64,000 nucleotides of DNA from Actinomycetospora chibensis (GTDB taxonomy: Bacteria > Actinomycetota > Actinomycetes > Mycobacteriales > Pseudonocardiaceae). Location of the stretch: positions 1 through 64,000 of the forward strand of contig NZ_JAQZAM010000018.1 in the NCBI RefSeq assembly GCF_028737215.1, in the 5' to 3' direction. The notes under the pieces were generated by a model. That model ran no database searches. It worked only from the letters and a program-made list of their open reading frames with translations, and was not told the origin of the DNA. Shown in pieces: positions 42,782-51,571 of the stretch. The position numbers were made by a program, and so were the translations under genes. Each line of letters starts with the position of its first letter. Position 1 is the stretch's first letter.

Positions 42782-44146
42782 TCACGCCTGGGTGAGGTAG
42801 CGCCGGACCTCCCAGTCCGACACGGAGGCGTGGTACTCGTCGAACTCCTGCTGCTTGACCGCGGCGAAGTAGTCGATGAAGTCGCCGCCCGGGGTCTTGC
42901 CCAGCGCGGCCCGCAGGACGTCGTCGGCGACGAGCTCCTCGACCGCGCGGTCCAGGGTCTTCGGGAGGTGCTTGATGCCGCGGGCGCGCACCTCGTCGGA
43001 GTGCAGGGCGAAGAGGTTGTCGTCGGTGCAGGCGCCCGGGTCGAGCTCGCGGTCGATGCCGTCGAGGCCGGCCGCCAGCAGGGCGGTGGCGGCGAGGTAC
43101 GGGTTGGCGGAGCCGTCGACGCCCCGGTGCTCGATGCGCCCGCCCTCGGGGACGCGCAGCATGACCGAGCGGTTGTTGCCGCCGTAGGCCACGTACGCCG
43201 GGGCCCAGGTGGAGCCGGAGGTCGGGGCGCCGACGCCGATGCGCTTGTAGGAGTTGACCGTCGGGCAGATGATCCCGGCGACGGCCCGGCCGTGCTCGAT
43301 CAGCCCGCCCAGATAGTGGCGGGCCAGCGGCGAGAGGCCCAGCGCGTCGGCGTCGTCGTCGAACAGCGGCGTGCCGTCCTGGCCCCACAGGCTCTGGTGG
43401 ATGTGCAGCCCGTTGCCGGTGACGGAGGTGAACGGCTTCGGCATGAACGTCGCGACCATGCCGGCGTCGTGCGCCAGCATGTGGATCATGTACCGGAAGA
43501 AGATGGTGCGGTCGGCCGTGGTCAGCGCATCCGAGTACTGCCAGTTGTTCTCGAACTGACCGGTGCCGTCCTCGTGGTCGTTCGCGTAGTTGCCCCAGCC
43601 GAGGGTGTTGAGGTTCCGCGACACGGTGGACAGGTGGTCCCACATCCGCGTGAGGCCCTTGACCTCGTAACAGGGCTTCGCAGCGGTGTCGAGCGGGTCG
43701 GCGACCTCGAGCGTCCCGTCCTCACGGCGACGCAGCAGGCTGTACTCCAGCTCGGTGCCGGTCTTGAGCACCCAACCGCGCTTGTCCGCGAGCTCCGCGA
43801 GCTGGCGGCGCAGGATCACGCGCGGGGCGTAGGGCCACGGCTTGCCCTCGACGTGCGGATCGCAGTGCAGCACCGCGACGCCCGGCTTCCAGGGCAGGGG
43901 CGTGTAGGACGCAGGGTCCGGGACGACGAGCACGTCCGGGTCGGCCGGCGACTGCCCGAGGTCGCCCGCGGCGTAGCCGGCGAACCCGGCCCCACCGTCC
44001 ATGAGCAGGTCGAACGACGAGGACGGGATGGCCTTCGCGCACGGCTTCCCGTGCAGGTCCACGAACATCGCCAGGAAGAACTCGATGCCGTCCGCCTCGG
44101 CGCGTTCCCGCAGGTCGCTGCGTGCCCTGTCGTCAGCAGAGTCCAT
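42782..44146 (-). CDS. glnT: type III GlnT glutamine synthetase / gamma-glutamylmethylamide synthetase, 454 aa
   Basis: Glutamine-synthetase-fold ligase joining glutamate to ammonia or an alkylamine with ATP. Start ATG 44146 (GGGGAGG four bases before). Segments FVDLHGKPCAKAIPSSSF, GAGFAGYAAGDLGQSP, GTELEYSLL, NYANDHEDGTGQFENN, FMPKPFTSVTGNGLHIHQS and SYKRIGVGAPTSGSTWAPAY align well with gamma-glutamylmethylamide synthetase (GmaS) and GlnT. Normal length. First gene of the minus-strand operon with SoxBDAG-type genes and purU, and divergent from a GntR gene and the mgs-type genes, a context expected for GmaS. Distinguishing GmaS from other alkylamide synthetases needs assay. Confidence 0.88.
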   Translation of the reverse strand: MDSADDRARSDLRERAEADGIEFFLAMFVDLHGKPCAKAIPSSSFDLLMDGGAGFAGYAAGDLGQSPADPDVLVVPDPASYTPLPWKPGVAVLHCDPHVEGKPWPYAPRVILRRQLAELADKRGWVLKTGTELEYSLLRRREDGTLEVADPLDTAAKPCYEVKGLTRMWDHLSTVSRNLNTLGWGNYANDHEDGTGQFENNWQYSDALTTADRTIFFRYMIHMLAHDAGMVATFMPKPFTSVTGNGLHIHQSLWGQDGTPLFDDDADALGLSPLARHYLGGLIEHGRAVAGIICPTVNSYKRIGVGAPTSGSTWAPAYVAYGGNNRSVMLRVPEGGRIEHRGVDGSANPYLAATALLAAGLDGIDRELDPGACTDDNLFALHSDEVRARGIKHLPKTLDRAVEELVADDVLRAALGKTPGGDFIDYFAAVKQQEFDEYHASVSDWEVRRYLTQA

Positions 44147-44200
44147 GCCGCCTCCCCGGGAAGGTGTGGACTTAGAACCATTCACGTCCGCGACGAAAGG

Positions 44201-44206
44201 TGTCAA
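44201..44206 (-). promoter_or_regulatory. -35 element of the glnT operon
   Basis: TTGACA on the minus strand, 55 bp upstream of the glnT ATG. A -10 is not clear (GAATGG at 17 bases spacing), suggesting dependence on an activator. Confidence 0.4.
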
Positions 44207-44280
44207 CCCCGTCACAGCCGCTCGCGCACAACCTGTCTGCTCGGACACGCACCGTGACAGGGCGGAGTAGCCTCCCGGCC

Positions 44281-45000
44281 ATGGCCCGGCAGGTCACCTC
44301 CACGACGCTGGCGCAGGCCGTGGCCGACCACCTCCGGATGCGCATCCACCGCGGTGACGTGAGTCCGGGGGAGCGCCTGCCCGCGGAGCGGGACCTCGCC
44401 GAGCAGCTGGGCGTCGCTCGGATCAGCCTGCGGGAAGCGATCCGGCAGTTGCGCGAGGACGGCTACGTCGAGGTCCGGCGGGGCTCCACCGGCGGCACGT
44501 ACGTCACCGAGCTGCGGCGACCGGCCGAGGCCTGGCGGTCCCGGATGCGCGAGCAGGTCGGCGAGATGGACGACATCCTCGACTTCCGCATCGCGCTCGA
44601 GACCGAGACCGCCACGCTCGCCGCCCGCCGTCACACCGAGGCCGGCCTCGTGCCGATCCGCGAGGCGATCGCGGCGCTGAGCGGGGTCATCGGGCGCACC
44701 GCCTTTCGGCAGGCCGACTCCCGCTTCCACGTCGCGCTGGCCCGCGCCGCGGGCAACGAGCGGCTCGAGGAAGCCGTCGAGGCCGCCCGCGGCGAGCTCT
44801 TCAGTCCCCGCGACCTCCTGCCGTTCCGCGAGCCGGTCGAGGAGACGCTCCGCGACCACCAGGCGATCTACGAGGCCGTCGCGGCGGGTCACGAGGGCGA
44901 GGCCGCCGAGGCCATGCGGGCGCACCTCGAGCGCGCCCGCCGCCAGCTGCGGTTCATCGTGTTCGGCGCCGCCGACGACGCGGAGTGGCCCACCGACTGA
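44281..45000 (+). CDS. GntR/FadR-family regulator, 239 aa
   Basis: Winged HTH at about residues 10-75 (LAQAVADHLRMRIHRGDVSP, LPAERDLAEQLGVARISLRE, LREDGYVEVRRGSTGGTYV), then a helical FCD effector domain (DFRIALETETATLAARRH, DSRFHVALARAAGN, HQAIYEAVAAGHEGEA). ATG 44281. Divergent from glnT, and followed by the permease unit whose promoter contains a palindrome (45063-45083). Likely senses a methylated amine or its glutamyl product and controls both directions. Confidence 0.92.
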   Translation: MARQVTSTTLAQAVADHLRMRIHRGDVSPGERLPAERDLAEQLGVARISLREAIRQLREDGYVEVRRGSTGGTYVTELRRPAEAWRSRMREQVGEMDDILDFRIALETETATLAARRHTEAGLVPIREAIAALSGVIGRTAFRQADSRFHVALARAAGNERLEEAVEAARGELFSPRDLLPFREPVEETLRDHQAIYEAVAAGHEGEAAEAMRAHLERARRQLRFIVFGAADDAEWPTD

Positions 45001-45021
45001 CGGCAGTGACCTCACACGGGG

Positions 45022-45051
45022 TTGACACGGTGTGGCGTGGCTCTCTTATTG
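45022..45051 (+). promoter_or_regulatory. strong predicted promoter of the permease-mgs unit
   Basis: TTGACA (45022-45027), 18-base spacer, TTATTG (45046-45051). Located between the GntR stop and the first small membrane protein gene, 119 bp upstream of its start. Confidence 0.6.
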
Positions 45052-45062
45052 TCAGCGCGTTC

Positions 45063-45083
45063 TTGGTCTGCAGATGAGACCAA
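45063..45083. promoter_or_regulatory. perfect palindrome, candidate GntR operator
   Basis: TTGGTCT, seven bases, AGACCAA, just after the -10 region of the promoter at 45022, where a bound repressor would block initiation. The GGT/ACC half-sites resemble FadR-family operators, though the spacing is longer than the classical one. Confidence 0.65.
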
Positions 45084-45169
45084 TGCGGGGCCGCTCGCGC
45101 CGGCCCCGCAACGACCCCGTCATCGACCCGTGCCCACGGCGGCCACGGAGTGCGATCGGAGGCACGGTC

Positions 45170-45469
45170 ATGAGTTCTCTCGACGACCGCATCGCGGGGC
45201 TGGTGCGCCGCGACCGGCTCCTCGCCATCGGCAGCACCGTCGCCATGTGGGTGGTGCTGGTGTTCGTCTTCCTCGCCGCGGCGCCCACGGTGCCGGGGAC
45301 CACGCTGCTGGTGGTCCTCGGCGTCGCGATGGTGGCGCTCGGCGGCCTGAACACCGCCTCGGCCGCGGCCCTGATCCGGCGCTACCGGGCGGCGAAGGAC
45401 CAGGTCTACCGGCCCGACATCGAGAACCTCGACGCCCAGCGGGCGGCGAGGCACGGGAGCGCGTCGTGA
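45170..45469 (+). CDS. small membrane protein, 99 aa
   Basis: Two membrane helices (about 22-43, STVAMWVVLVFVFLAAA; about 46-69, GTTLLVVLGVAMVALGGLN) followed by a basic cytoplasmic tail. ATG 45170 with GGAGG six bases upstream. First gene of a tightly packed unit (overlaps of 4 bp follow) that leads to the permease and mgs genes. No known family. Perhaps a helper subunit for the permease. Confidence 0.75.
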   Translation: MSSLDDRIAGLVRRDRLLAIGSTVAMWVVLVFVFLAAAPTVPGTTLLVVLGVAMVALGGLNTASAAALIRRYRAAKDQVYRPDIENLDAQRAARHGSAS

Positions 45470-45909
45470 CCGCGGACGCCGGACGGCGGGCGGCCTACGA
45501 GCCTCCGAAGCAGTCGGTCCGGGGTCAGCTCCTGGACGCGTTCGTCGTCCTCGCGTTGATCTTCGTGACCCTGTTCGGGACGACCTACCTGGTGGAGTCG
45601 CAGGACTCCGGCGGCGGCGCGGCGCGTCCGCTGGCCGAGCTCCCCCTCACGCCGGGCGAGCGCGAGCAGTACCAGAAGATGATCGACACCGGTGTGGCCG
45701 ACCTGGAGACGATCTCGGCGGGCGTCGAGGCGAACCAGGCCGGCGCCGACAAGTACGACATCGACGTGCTCGCCCTGCTCGGGACGGCGGTGCTCCTCGC
45801 CCTCTACCTCGGCTTCGTCTACCGCGTGTCGTTCCGCGAGTACCGCGAGGTCGTGGAGGAGAAGTTCGGGGCCGGCGACGTCGGCGACGACTCCGGGAGG
45901 CAGTCATGA
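45466..45909 (+). CDS. membrane protein, 147 aa
   Basis: Two membrane helices: LDAFVVLALIFVTLFGTTYL (about 24-43) and DVLALLGTAVLLALYLGFVY (about 101-120). Between them is a 55-residue loop, acidic and helical (LPLTPGEREQYQKMIDTGVA), that may be extracytoplasmic. Ends in a charged tail. GTGA overlap with the previous gene, ATGA with the next. Family not recognised. Confidence 0.8.
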   Translation: MTADAGRRAAYEPPKQSVRGQLLDAFVVLALIFVTLFGTTYLVESQDSGGGAARPLAELPLTPGEREQYQKMIDTGVADLETISAGVEANQAGADKYDIDVLALLGTAVLLALYLGFVYRVSFREYREVVEEKFGAGDVGDDSGRQS

Positions 45910-46088
45910 GCACCGTGGCCGTGGTGGAGACGATCGCGTGGGTGCTCAGCGCGCTCATCGCGGGCTGGCTGGTCCTCGACGTCCTCAAGGTCGCCCGTCA
46001 CCACGACGAGGCGACCCTGGTGAACGCGCCGGACCCGCTCGAGGAGCCTCCGGGCACCGTGGAGGGGTCGGGAGTGAGGTCGGCATGA
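45906..46088 (+). CDS. single-helix membrane protein, 60 aa
   Basis: One helix (about 5-26: AVVETIAWVLSALIAGWLV), then a short acidic tail (HHDEATLVNAPDPLEEPPGT). ATGA overlaps at both ends couple it to neighbours, good support for a gene this small. Looks like the small accessory proteins found with some transporters. Confidence 0.75.
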   Translation: MSTVAVVETIAWVLSALIAGWLVLDVLKVARHHDEATLVNAPDPLEEPPGTVEGSGVRSA

Positions 46089-47536
46089 GCGCCACCGAGG
46101 ACGCCTCCGTCGCCGCGCCGTCGGCCGCCGCCGCCGAGGAGCGGCCCGCCCTGCGCAAGGTGCTCGCCCCGATGCACATCTGGGCCCTCGGGGTCGGGAT
46201 CGTGCTGGTCGGCGAGTTCATGGGCTGGAACTTCGCCGTGGAGAAGGGCGGCATGTACGGCGCCCTGGTCGCCTGTTGGGTCGTCGGGCTGCTCTACACG
46301 TGCATCGTGATGATCAACTCCGAGGTCACCTCGGCGATCCCCGCCGCGGGCGGGCAGTACGCGCAGGCCAAGCACACCGTCGGGCCGTTGATGGCGTTCA
46401 ACGTCGGCCTCTATCTGACGCTCGCGTACACCATGCTCGAGGCGGCCAACGCCAACGTCCTGTCCGACCTGCTGAGCACCCTGTCCGGGCTCATGGGCAG
46501 CGAGCAGGAGCTCTCGCCCTACCCCTTCGCGGTACTCGCGATCCTCGCCCTCGCGTTCCTGAACTACCGCGGGGTGTTCGCCTCGCTGACGCTCAACCTC
46601 GTCATCACCGGGTTCGCGTTCGCGACGATCCTCGTGCTGTTCATCGGGCTGCGGGCCTGGTCGCCGTCGGGCGAGCTCGACCTCGCCGGCCTCGCGGGGG
46701 ACGCCACGAACGCCCTGCCCTACGGGTGGATCGGCGTGATCGCGGCCTTCCAGTTCGGCATGTGGTTCTACCTCGGCATCGAGGGCACCGCGCAGGCCGC
46801 GGAGGAGTGCCGGTCGGCGCCGCGCTCGGTGCCGCTCGGCAGCCTCGCGGGGATCATGACGCTGATCATCGCGGCGTCCCTGACGTGGTTCGTCTGCGCC
46901 GGGACGCTGCCGTGGCACTACCTGGGCACGGCGATCACGCCGCTGTTCGACGCCGCGCTCGTCTCGGGTCAGGACGTCCTGGTCGTGCTGCTCCTGCTGG
47001 GGACGCTGTGCGCCACGCTCGCCTCGGCCAACGGGTGCATCAACGACGCCTCGCGGGCGTGGTTCTCGATGGGCCGCGACCGCTACCTGCCGGAGTGGTT
47101 CGGCGCGGTGCACCCGAAGTACCACACGCCGTTCAGGGCGATCGTGTTCCTCGTCCCGGTGGCGATCGCCTTCGCGCTGCTGCCGGTGCTGCTCTCCGAG
47201 CCGACGCTGTTGTCGACGGTGATCACCTTCTCGATCCTCTCGGGGCTGCTCATGTACAGCTTCATGGGGCCGAGCTTCATCCGGTTCCGGCGGCTGTGGC
47301 CGCTCGGCAAGATCACCCGGGCGTACACGCTGCCCCTGCACCCGGCGCCGGCGATCGCCCTGCTCGCGCTCTCGGCCGTCGTCTTCTTCGCGACGTTCCT
47401 GGGCTACGGCGCCGCGCTGCTCTCGATCCTGGCCTTCTACCTGCTGGCGTCGATCTGGTTCGTGCTCCGGCGGTACAAGTTCGTGCGACGGGGGGCGCAG
47501 TTCACCGCCGACCTGCCGCGTCCCGAGGGGTACTGA
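46085..47536 (+). CDS. APC-superfamily amino acid/amine permease, ethanolamine permease-like, 483 aa
   Basis: Twelve-helix transporter. LAPMHIWALGVGIVLVGEFM followed by GWNFAVEKGGMYG and SEVTSAIPAAGGQYAQAKHT match the ethanolamine-permease (EAT) branch of the APC family; FYLGIEGTAQAAEECRSAPR is the conserved helix-6 region. ATG overlaps the preceding 60-aa gene. By position it probably imports a methylated amine or alkylamide for the glnT/mgs pathway. Confidence 0.93.
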   Translation: MSATEDASVAAPSAAAAEERPALRKVLAPMHIWALGVGIVLVGEFMGWNFAVEKGGMYGALVACWVVGLLYTCIVMINSEVTSAIPAAGGQYAQAKHTVGPLMAFNVGLYLTLAYTMLEAANANVLSDLLSTLSGLMGSEQELSPYPFAVLAILALAFLNYRGVFASLTLNLVITGFAFATILVLFIGLRAWSPSGELDLAGLAGDATNALPYGWIGVIAAFQFGMWFYLGIEGTAQAAEECRSAPRSVPLGSLAGIMTLIIAASLTWFVCAGTLPWHYLGTAITPLFDAALVSGQDVLVVLLLLGTLCATLASANGCINDASRAWFSMGRDRYLPEWFGAVHPKYHTPFRAIVFLVPVAIAFALLPVLLSEPTLLSTVITFSILSGLLMYSFMGPSFIRFRRLWPLGKITRAYTLPLHPAPAIALLALSAVVFFATFLGYGAALLSILAFYLLASIWFVLRRYKFVRRGAQFTADLPRPEGY

Positions 47537-47549
47537 TGGGGATGACGGC

Positions 47550-48230
47550 GTGGTGACCGGGGCCCTGGTGGTGATCGTCGTGGCGGTCGTGGTCCTCTCG
47601 ATCCTGCACCGACGATCGCAGCGCGCCGACGCCGCGGACCGCGCGCGGCTCTTCGAGCGCGTGGTGCCGCTGGTGCAGGACGCGCGTCTGACCTGCGACG
47701 GCGGCGGCTACCCGGTGCTCACCGGCCGCCTCGCCGGACACCCCGTGACCCTGCGGGCGATCGTCGACGCCGTGACCCTGCGCAAGCTGCCCGTCCTCTG
47801 GGTGGAGCTCGTCGTGCACCGCGCCCTGGAGGTCGAGGGCACGGTGAACGTCCTGCTGCGCCCGCTGGGCACCGAGTTCTTCTCGCCGGACGCGGGGTTC
47901 GCCCACGAGCTGGCGCCGCCGCCCGGGCTGCCCCGGCCGGTGCGTGTCGCGTGCGCGTCGGCGTACCGGGCGCCGTCGGCCGAGGTCCTGGCGGGCCTGC
48001 TCGCGCCCGCGACGGAGCTCTGCGGGGACCCCGCGACGAAGGAGCTGAGCGTGGGCCGGGGTGGGCTCCGAGTGGTCCTGCGGGTCGCCGAGGGCGACCA
48101 GGCGAGCTACCGGAGCGTCCGGCGCGCGGTGTTCGACCACCCGCGCGTCGATCCCGACGCGGTGCTGCGGGCGGTGGCGGTGCTGGACGCGACCGGTGAC
48201 CGTGTGTCGGCCGGGGAGGTCCGCTCGTGA
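47550..48230 (+). CDS. hypothetical membrane-anchored protein, 226 aa
   Basis: N-terminal helix (about 4-20: GALVVIVVAVVVLSILH) as anchor, then a soluble part of about 200 residues with beta-type segments (YPVLTGRLAGHPVTLRAIVD, KLPVLWVELVVHRALEVEG, LSVGRGGLRVVLRVAEGD). Start at GTG 47550 (GTGGTG). GTGA overlap with the next gene. I do not recognise it. Lies between the permease and the mgs genes. Confidence 0.75.
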   Translation: MVTGALVVIVVAVVVLSILHRRSQRADAADRARLFERVVPLVQDARLTCDGGGYPVLTGRLAGHPVTLRAIVDAVTLRKLPVLWVELVVHRALEVEGTVNVLLRPLGTEFFSPDAGFAHELAPPPGLPRPVRVACASAYRAPSAEVLAGLLAPATELCGDPATKELSVGRGGLRVVLRVAEGDQASYRSVRRAVFDHPRVDPDAVLRAVAVLDATGDRVSAGEVRS

Positions 48231-48490
48231 CCCGCTCCTGGCTGGTGCTGGCCGTCGCCGTCGTGCTGCCCGGGATGGGCCACGTGCTCCTCCGGATGCC
48301 CGTGCGGGGACTCATGTTCGCCTTCTACACGGTCCTCCTGGGCGTGATCACCTGGCAGCTCACGACACCGGAGATCTCGCTGGTCGGGCGCCTGGCCGGC
48401 GGGCTGTTCGTGTACGCGATCAGCCTGCTGGACGCCTACACCTGGGCGACTCGACGTTTCGTGCGAAGCAACGTAATTTCTCAGCAGTAG
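48227..48490 (+). CDS. small membrane protein, 87 aa
   Basis: Three short hydrophobic segments: SWLVLAVAVVLPGMGHVLL, LMFAFYTVLLGVITWQL, LVGRLAGGLFVYAISLLD. PGMGHVLLRMPVRGLMF near the start resembles DUF5683/TM2-like small membrane proteins of archaea and bacteria. GTG start overlaps the previous stop. Precedes mgsA by 28 bp. Confidence 0.75.
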   Translation: MTRSWLVLAVAVVLPGMGHVLLRMPVRGLMFAFYTVLLGVITWQLTTPEISLVGRLAGGLFVYAISLLDAYTWATRRFVRSNVISQQ

Positions 48491-48518
48491 TCCCCGATCG
48501 CAGGAAGGCTCGAGTCCC

Positions 48519-49412
48519 ATGTGCGGAATCATCGGTCTCCACCTCCGCGACCCCGAGTTGCAGCCGATGCTCGGTCGCCTCCTCGACGACATGCTCTGCG
48601 GGGTCTCCGAGCGCGGGCCCGACTCGGTGGGCATCGCCGTCTACGGCGACGGGGAGCGCAACCCCGAGGGCCACTCCGCGGTGTCCGTGCTCCGGGCGCC
48701 CGGCGACCTGGCGGCGTCGGCGGGTGCCCTCCTGCCGGGCACGCCGACCGTGACGGCCCGGGTGGCGGGGGACACCACGGTGCTCAGCGCGCCGGTCGGG
48801 GTCGAGGCGCTCACGGCCGCCGTCGCCGCCGCCGCGCCCGAGGCGCTCGTGGTGGGCAGCGGCAACGACCTCGTCGTCTACAAGGGTGCCGGGCACCCGC
48901 AGGACCTCGCCCGGACCTACGGGCTCCGCGACGTCAGCGGCTGGCAGGGCGTCGCCCACACCCGCATGGCCACCGAGTCGGCCATCAACCCCGAGGGCTG
49001 CCACCCCTACTCGGTCGGCGCCGACCAGTGTCTCGTGCACAACGGCTCGTTCTCCAACCACGCCACGATCCGCCGCGACCTCGAGCGCCAGGGCGTCACG
49101 TTCGACTCGGAGAACGACTCCGAGGTCGGCGCCCGCTTCGTGGCGGCCTGCCTCGCCGAGGGCGACGACCTCGAGAAGGCGCTGCTGCGCCTCGGCGAGA
49201 CCTTCGACGGCTTCTACACGCTGCTGGTCACCACCGCCGACGGCTTCGCCGTGGTGCGCGACGAGATCGCGTGCAAGCCGGCCGTGATCGCCGAGCATCC
49301 CCGCTGGGTGGCCATGGCGTCGGAGTTCCGCGCCCTCGCGGACCTCCCCGGGATCGACGAGGCCCGCGTCTTCGAGCCCGATCCCGGCAAGGTCTACGCA
49401 TGGCAGCGCTGA
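48519..49412 (+). CDS. mgsA: class II glutamine amidotransferase subunit of N-methylglutamate/glutamate synthase type, 297 aa
   Basis: Ntn-type glutaminase domain; Cys2 (MCGIIGLHLRD) is the nucleophile after Met removal. Supporting segments: GVSERGPDSVG (about 30), GVAHTRMATESAINPEGCHP (about 147), LVHNGSFSNHAT (about 171) and FVAACLAEGDDLEKAL. Corresponds to MgsA/GlxB. It would release the amino group used by the MgsC subunit. Overlaps mgsB by 13 bp. Confidence 0.9.
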   Translation: MCGIIGLHLRDPELQPMLGRLLDDMLCGVSERGPDSVGIAVYGDGERNPEGHSAVSVLRAPGDLAASAGALLPGTPTVTARVAGDTTVLSAPVGVEALTAAVAAAAPEALVVGSGNDLVVYKGAGHPQDLARTYGLRDVSGWQGVAHTRMATESAINPEGCHPYSVGADQCLVHNGSFSNHATIRRDLERQGVTFDSENDSEVGARFVAACLAEGDDLEKALLRLGETFDGFYTLLVTTADGFAVVRDEIACKPAVIAEHPRWVAMASEFRALADLPGIDEARVFEPDPGKVYAWQR

Positions 49413-50107
49413 GCCGGGCCGAGGCGGACGCCCGGTCGCCCGTCGTGTTCGACCTGCACGAGACGACGGTCCGCGCCCTCAACGCCGAGCTCCACGCCCC
49501 GTCCGCGACCTCCTACGAGGTGCTCCACCCGCAGGGCGCGCACTCCCTCGGGGCCGGCATCCACGACGAGATCGACGTCGCGATACGCGGGCACGCGGGC
49601 TACTTCTGCGCGGGGATGAACCAGCTCGGCCGGGTGGTCGTCGACGGCTCGGCGGGCAACGGAGTCGCGGAGAACATGATGTCGGGCTCGGTGCGGGTGC
49701 GCGGCGACGCGTCGCAGTCCGCCGGGGCCACCGGACGCGGCGGCCTGCTCGTGATCGAGGGCTCGGCGTCCATGCGGTGCGGGATCTCGATGAAGGGCAT
49801 CGACATCGTCGTCGGCGGTTCCGTCGGCCCGATGAGCGCGTTCATGGCCCAGGCGGGGCGGCTCGTCGTCTGCGGCGACGCCGGCGACGGCCTCGGGGAC
49901 TCGATCTACGAGGCGCGGCTCTACGTCCGCGGCACCGTCGGAACCCTCGGCGCCGACTGCGTCGAGAAGCCGCTGCGCGACGAGCACGTCGCCGAGCTCA
50001 CCGAGCTCCTCGACGCCGCCGGGCTGGACCATCGGCCCGAGGGGTTCCGGCGCTTCGGCTCGGCCCGCGGGCTCTACCACTTCACCGGCGACCACGGGAG
50101 CTACTGA
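49400..50107 (+). CDS. mgsB: GXGXG-domain subunit of N-methylglutamate/glutamate synthase type, 235 aa
   Basis: Right-handed beta-helix like the C-terminal domain of GltB: repeated GXXG-type turns in IDVAIRGHAGYFCAGMNQLG, GSAGNGVAENMMSGSVRVRG, GGLLVIEGSASMRCGISMKG and GDAGDGLGDSIYEARLYVRG. Corresponds to MgsB/GlxC. ATG 49400 inside the mgsA 3' end. Structural rather than catalytic. Confidence 0.9.
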   Translation: MAALSRAEADARSPVVFDLHETTVRALNAELHAPSATSYEVLHPQGAHSLGAGIHDEIDVAIRGHAGYFCAGMNQLGRVVVDGSAGNGVAENMMSGSVRVRGDASQSAGATGRGGLLVIEGSASMRCGISMKGIDIVVGGSVGPMSAFMAQAGRLVVCGDAGDGLGDSIYEARLYVRGTVGTLGADCVEKPLRDEHVAELTELLDAAGLDHRPEGFRRFGSARGLYHFTGDHGSY

Positions 50108-50153
50108 TGGCGGGGCTACTGACGGCGGCTGACGCGACGCGGGGCTCGACCCG

Positions 50154-51476
50154 ATGAAGGATCCCGCGGAGCGGGGGCTGCGCGAGTCGGCCACGTTCGA
50201 CCGCGCCACGATCGCCGCGATCCAGCACGCCGCCCGCACGGGCGTCTACGACATCCGCGGCTGGGGCGCCAAGCGCGCCGTGCCGCACTTCGACGACCTG
50301 CTGGTGCTCGGGGCGTCGATGTCGCGCTACCCGCTCGAGGGCTACCGCGAGCGCTGCGACACCGACGTCGTGCTCGGCGACCGCCACGCCACGCGGCCCC
50401 TGCACCTCGACATCCCCGTGACGATCGCCGGCATGAGCTTCGGCGCGCTCTCCGCCCAGGCCAAGGAGGCCCTCGGGCGCGGTGCCAGCGAGGTCGGCAC
50501 GTCGACGACGACCGGCGACGGCGGCATGACCGACGAGGAGCGTGGCGAGTCGAAGACGCTCGTCTACCAGCTGCTCCCGAGCCGGTACGGCATGAACCCG
50601 GACCACCTGCGGGCCGCGGACGCGATCGAGGTCGTGCTCGGTCAGGGTGCCAAGCCCGGCGGCGGCGGGATGCTGCTCGGCCAGAAGATCTCCGACCGCG
50701 TCGCCGAGATGCGGACGCTGCCGCCCGGTATCGACCAGCGCTCGGCGTGTCGGCACCCCGACTGGACGGGTCCCGACGACCTCGCCATCAAGATCGGTGA
50801 GCTGCGGGAGATCACCGACTGGGAGAAGCCGATCTACGTCAAGGTCGGGGCGACACGCACGTACTACGACGTGAAGCTCGCCGTGGCCGCGGGCGCCGAC
50901 GTCGTCGTGGTGGACGGGATGCAGGGCGGCACCGCCGCCACGCAGGAGGTGTTCATCGAGCACGTCGGCATCCCGATCCTCGCTGCGATCCCGCAGGCCG
51001 CGCAGGCGCTGCAGGAGCTCGGCGTGCACCGGAAGGTGCAGCTCATCGTCTCGGGGGGCATCCGCACCGGCGCCGACGTGGCGAAGGCGATGGCCCTGGG
51101 CGCCGACGCCGTCGCGATCGGCACCGCCGCCCTCATCGCGCTCGGCGACAACGACCCGCAGTACGCGGCGGAGTACGAGGCACTCGGGTCGGGAGCCGGG
51201 TACTACGACGACTTCCAGGACGGGCGTGACCCGGCCGGGATCACCACCCAGGACCCCGAGCTCTCGGCGCGCCTCGACCCCGTCGAGGGCGGGCGCCGCG
51301 TGGCGAACTACCTGCGGGTGCTGACCATGGAGGCCCAGACGCTCGCCCGCGCCTGCGGGAAGGGGCACGTGCGTCACCTGGAGCCCGAGGACCTGGTCGC
51401 GCTGACCATCGAGGCGGCCGCGATGGCCCGGGTGCCGCTGGCGGGCACGTCGTGGATCCCGGGACGCGGCCTGTAG
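50154..51476 (+). CDS. mgsC: FMN-binding glutamate synthase-type catalytic subunit, 440 aa
   Basis: TIM-barrel flavoprotein corresponding to MgsC/GlxD and the GltB synthase domain. Segments: PVTIAGMSFGALSAQAKEA (about 84), TTTGDGGMTDEERG, EVVLGQGAKPGGGGMLLGQK (about 159), DGMQGGTAATQEVF, and the phosphate site SGGIRTGADVAKAMALGADA. The cysteine cluster that binds 3Fe-4S in GltB is not visible (only scattered Cys). Makes N-methylglutamate from gamma-glutamylmethylamide and 2-oxoglutarate if the pathway assignment holds. Confidence 0.9.
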   Translation: MKDPAERGLRESATFDRATIAAIQHAARTGVYDIRGWGAKRAVPHFDDLLVLGASMSRYPLEGYRERCDTDVVLGDRHATRPLHLDIPVTIAGMSFGALSAQAKEALGRGASEVGTSTTTGDGGMTDEERGESKTLVYQLLPSRYGMNPDHLRAADAIEVVLGQGAKPGGGGMLLGQKISDRVAEMRTLPPGIDQRSACRHPDWTGPDDLAIKIGELREITDWEKPIYVKVGATRTYYDVKLAVAAGADVVVVDGMQGGTAATQEVFIEHVGIPILAAIPQAAQALQELGVHRKVQLIVSGGIRTGADVAKAMALGADAVAIGTAALIALGDNDPQYAAEYEALGSGAGYYDDFQDGRDPAGITTQDPELSARLDPVEGGRRVANYLRVLTMEAQTLARACGKGHVRHLEPEDLVALTIEAAAMARVPLAGTSWIPGRGL

Positions 51477-51571
51477 AGCCCTCGTCCGATCCGTCGCCTT
51501 TCGGCGGGTCGCTCGTTCTCGGTGGTGACGGCACGGCGTCACGGCACGGCTCAGCCCGAGGAGCGTCGGCG

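Noticed and set aside
51481-51545. Terminator after mgsC
   Set aside because: Only short stems (CGCC/GGCG; GTGACG/CGTCAC) are present; too weak to call a terminator.
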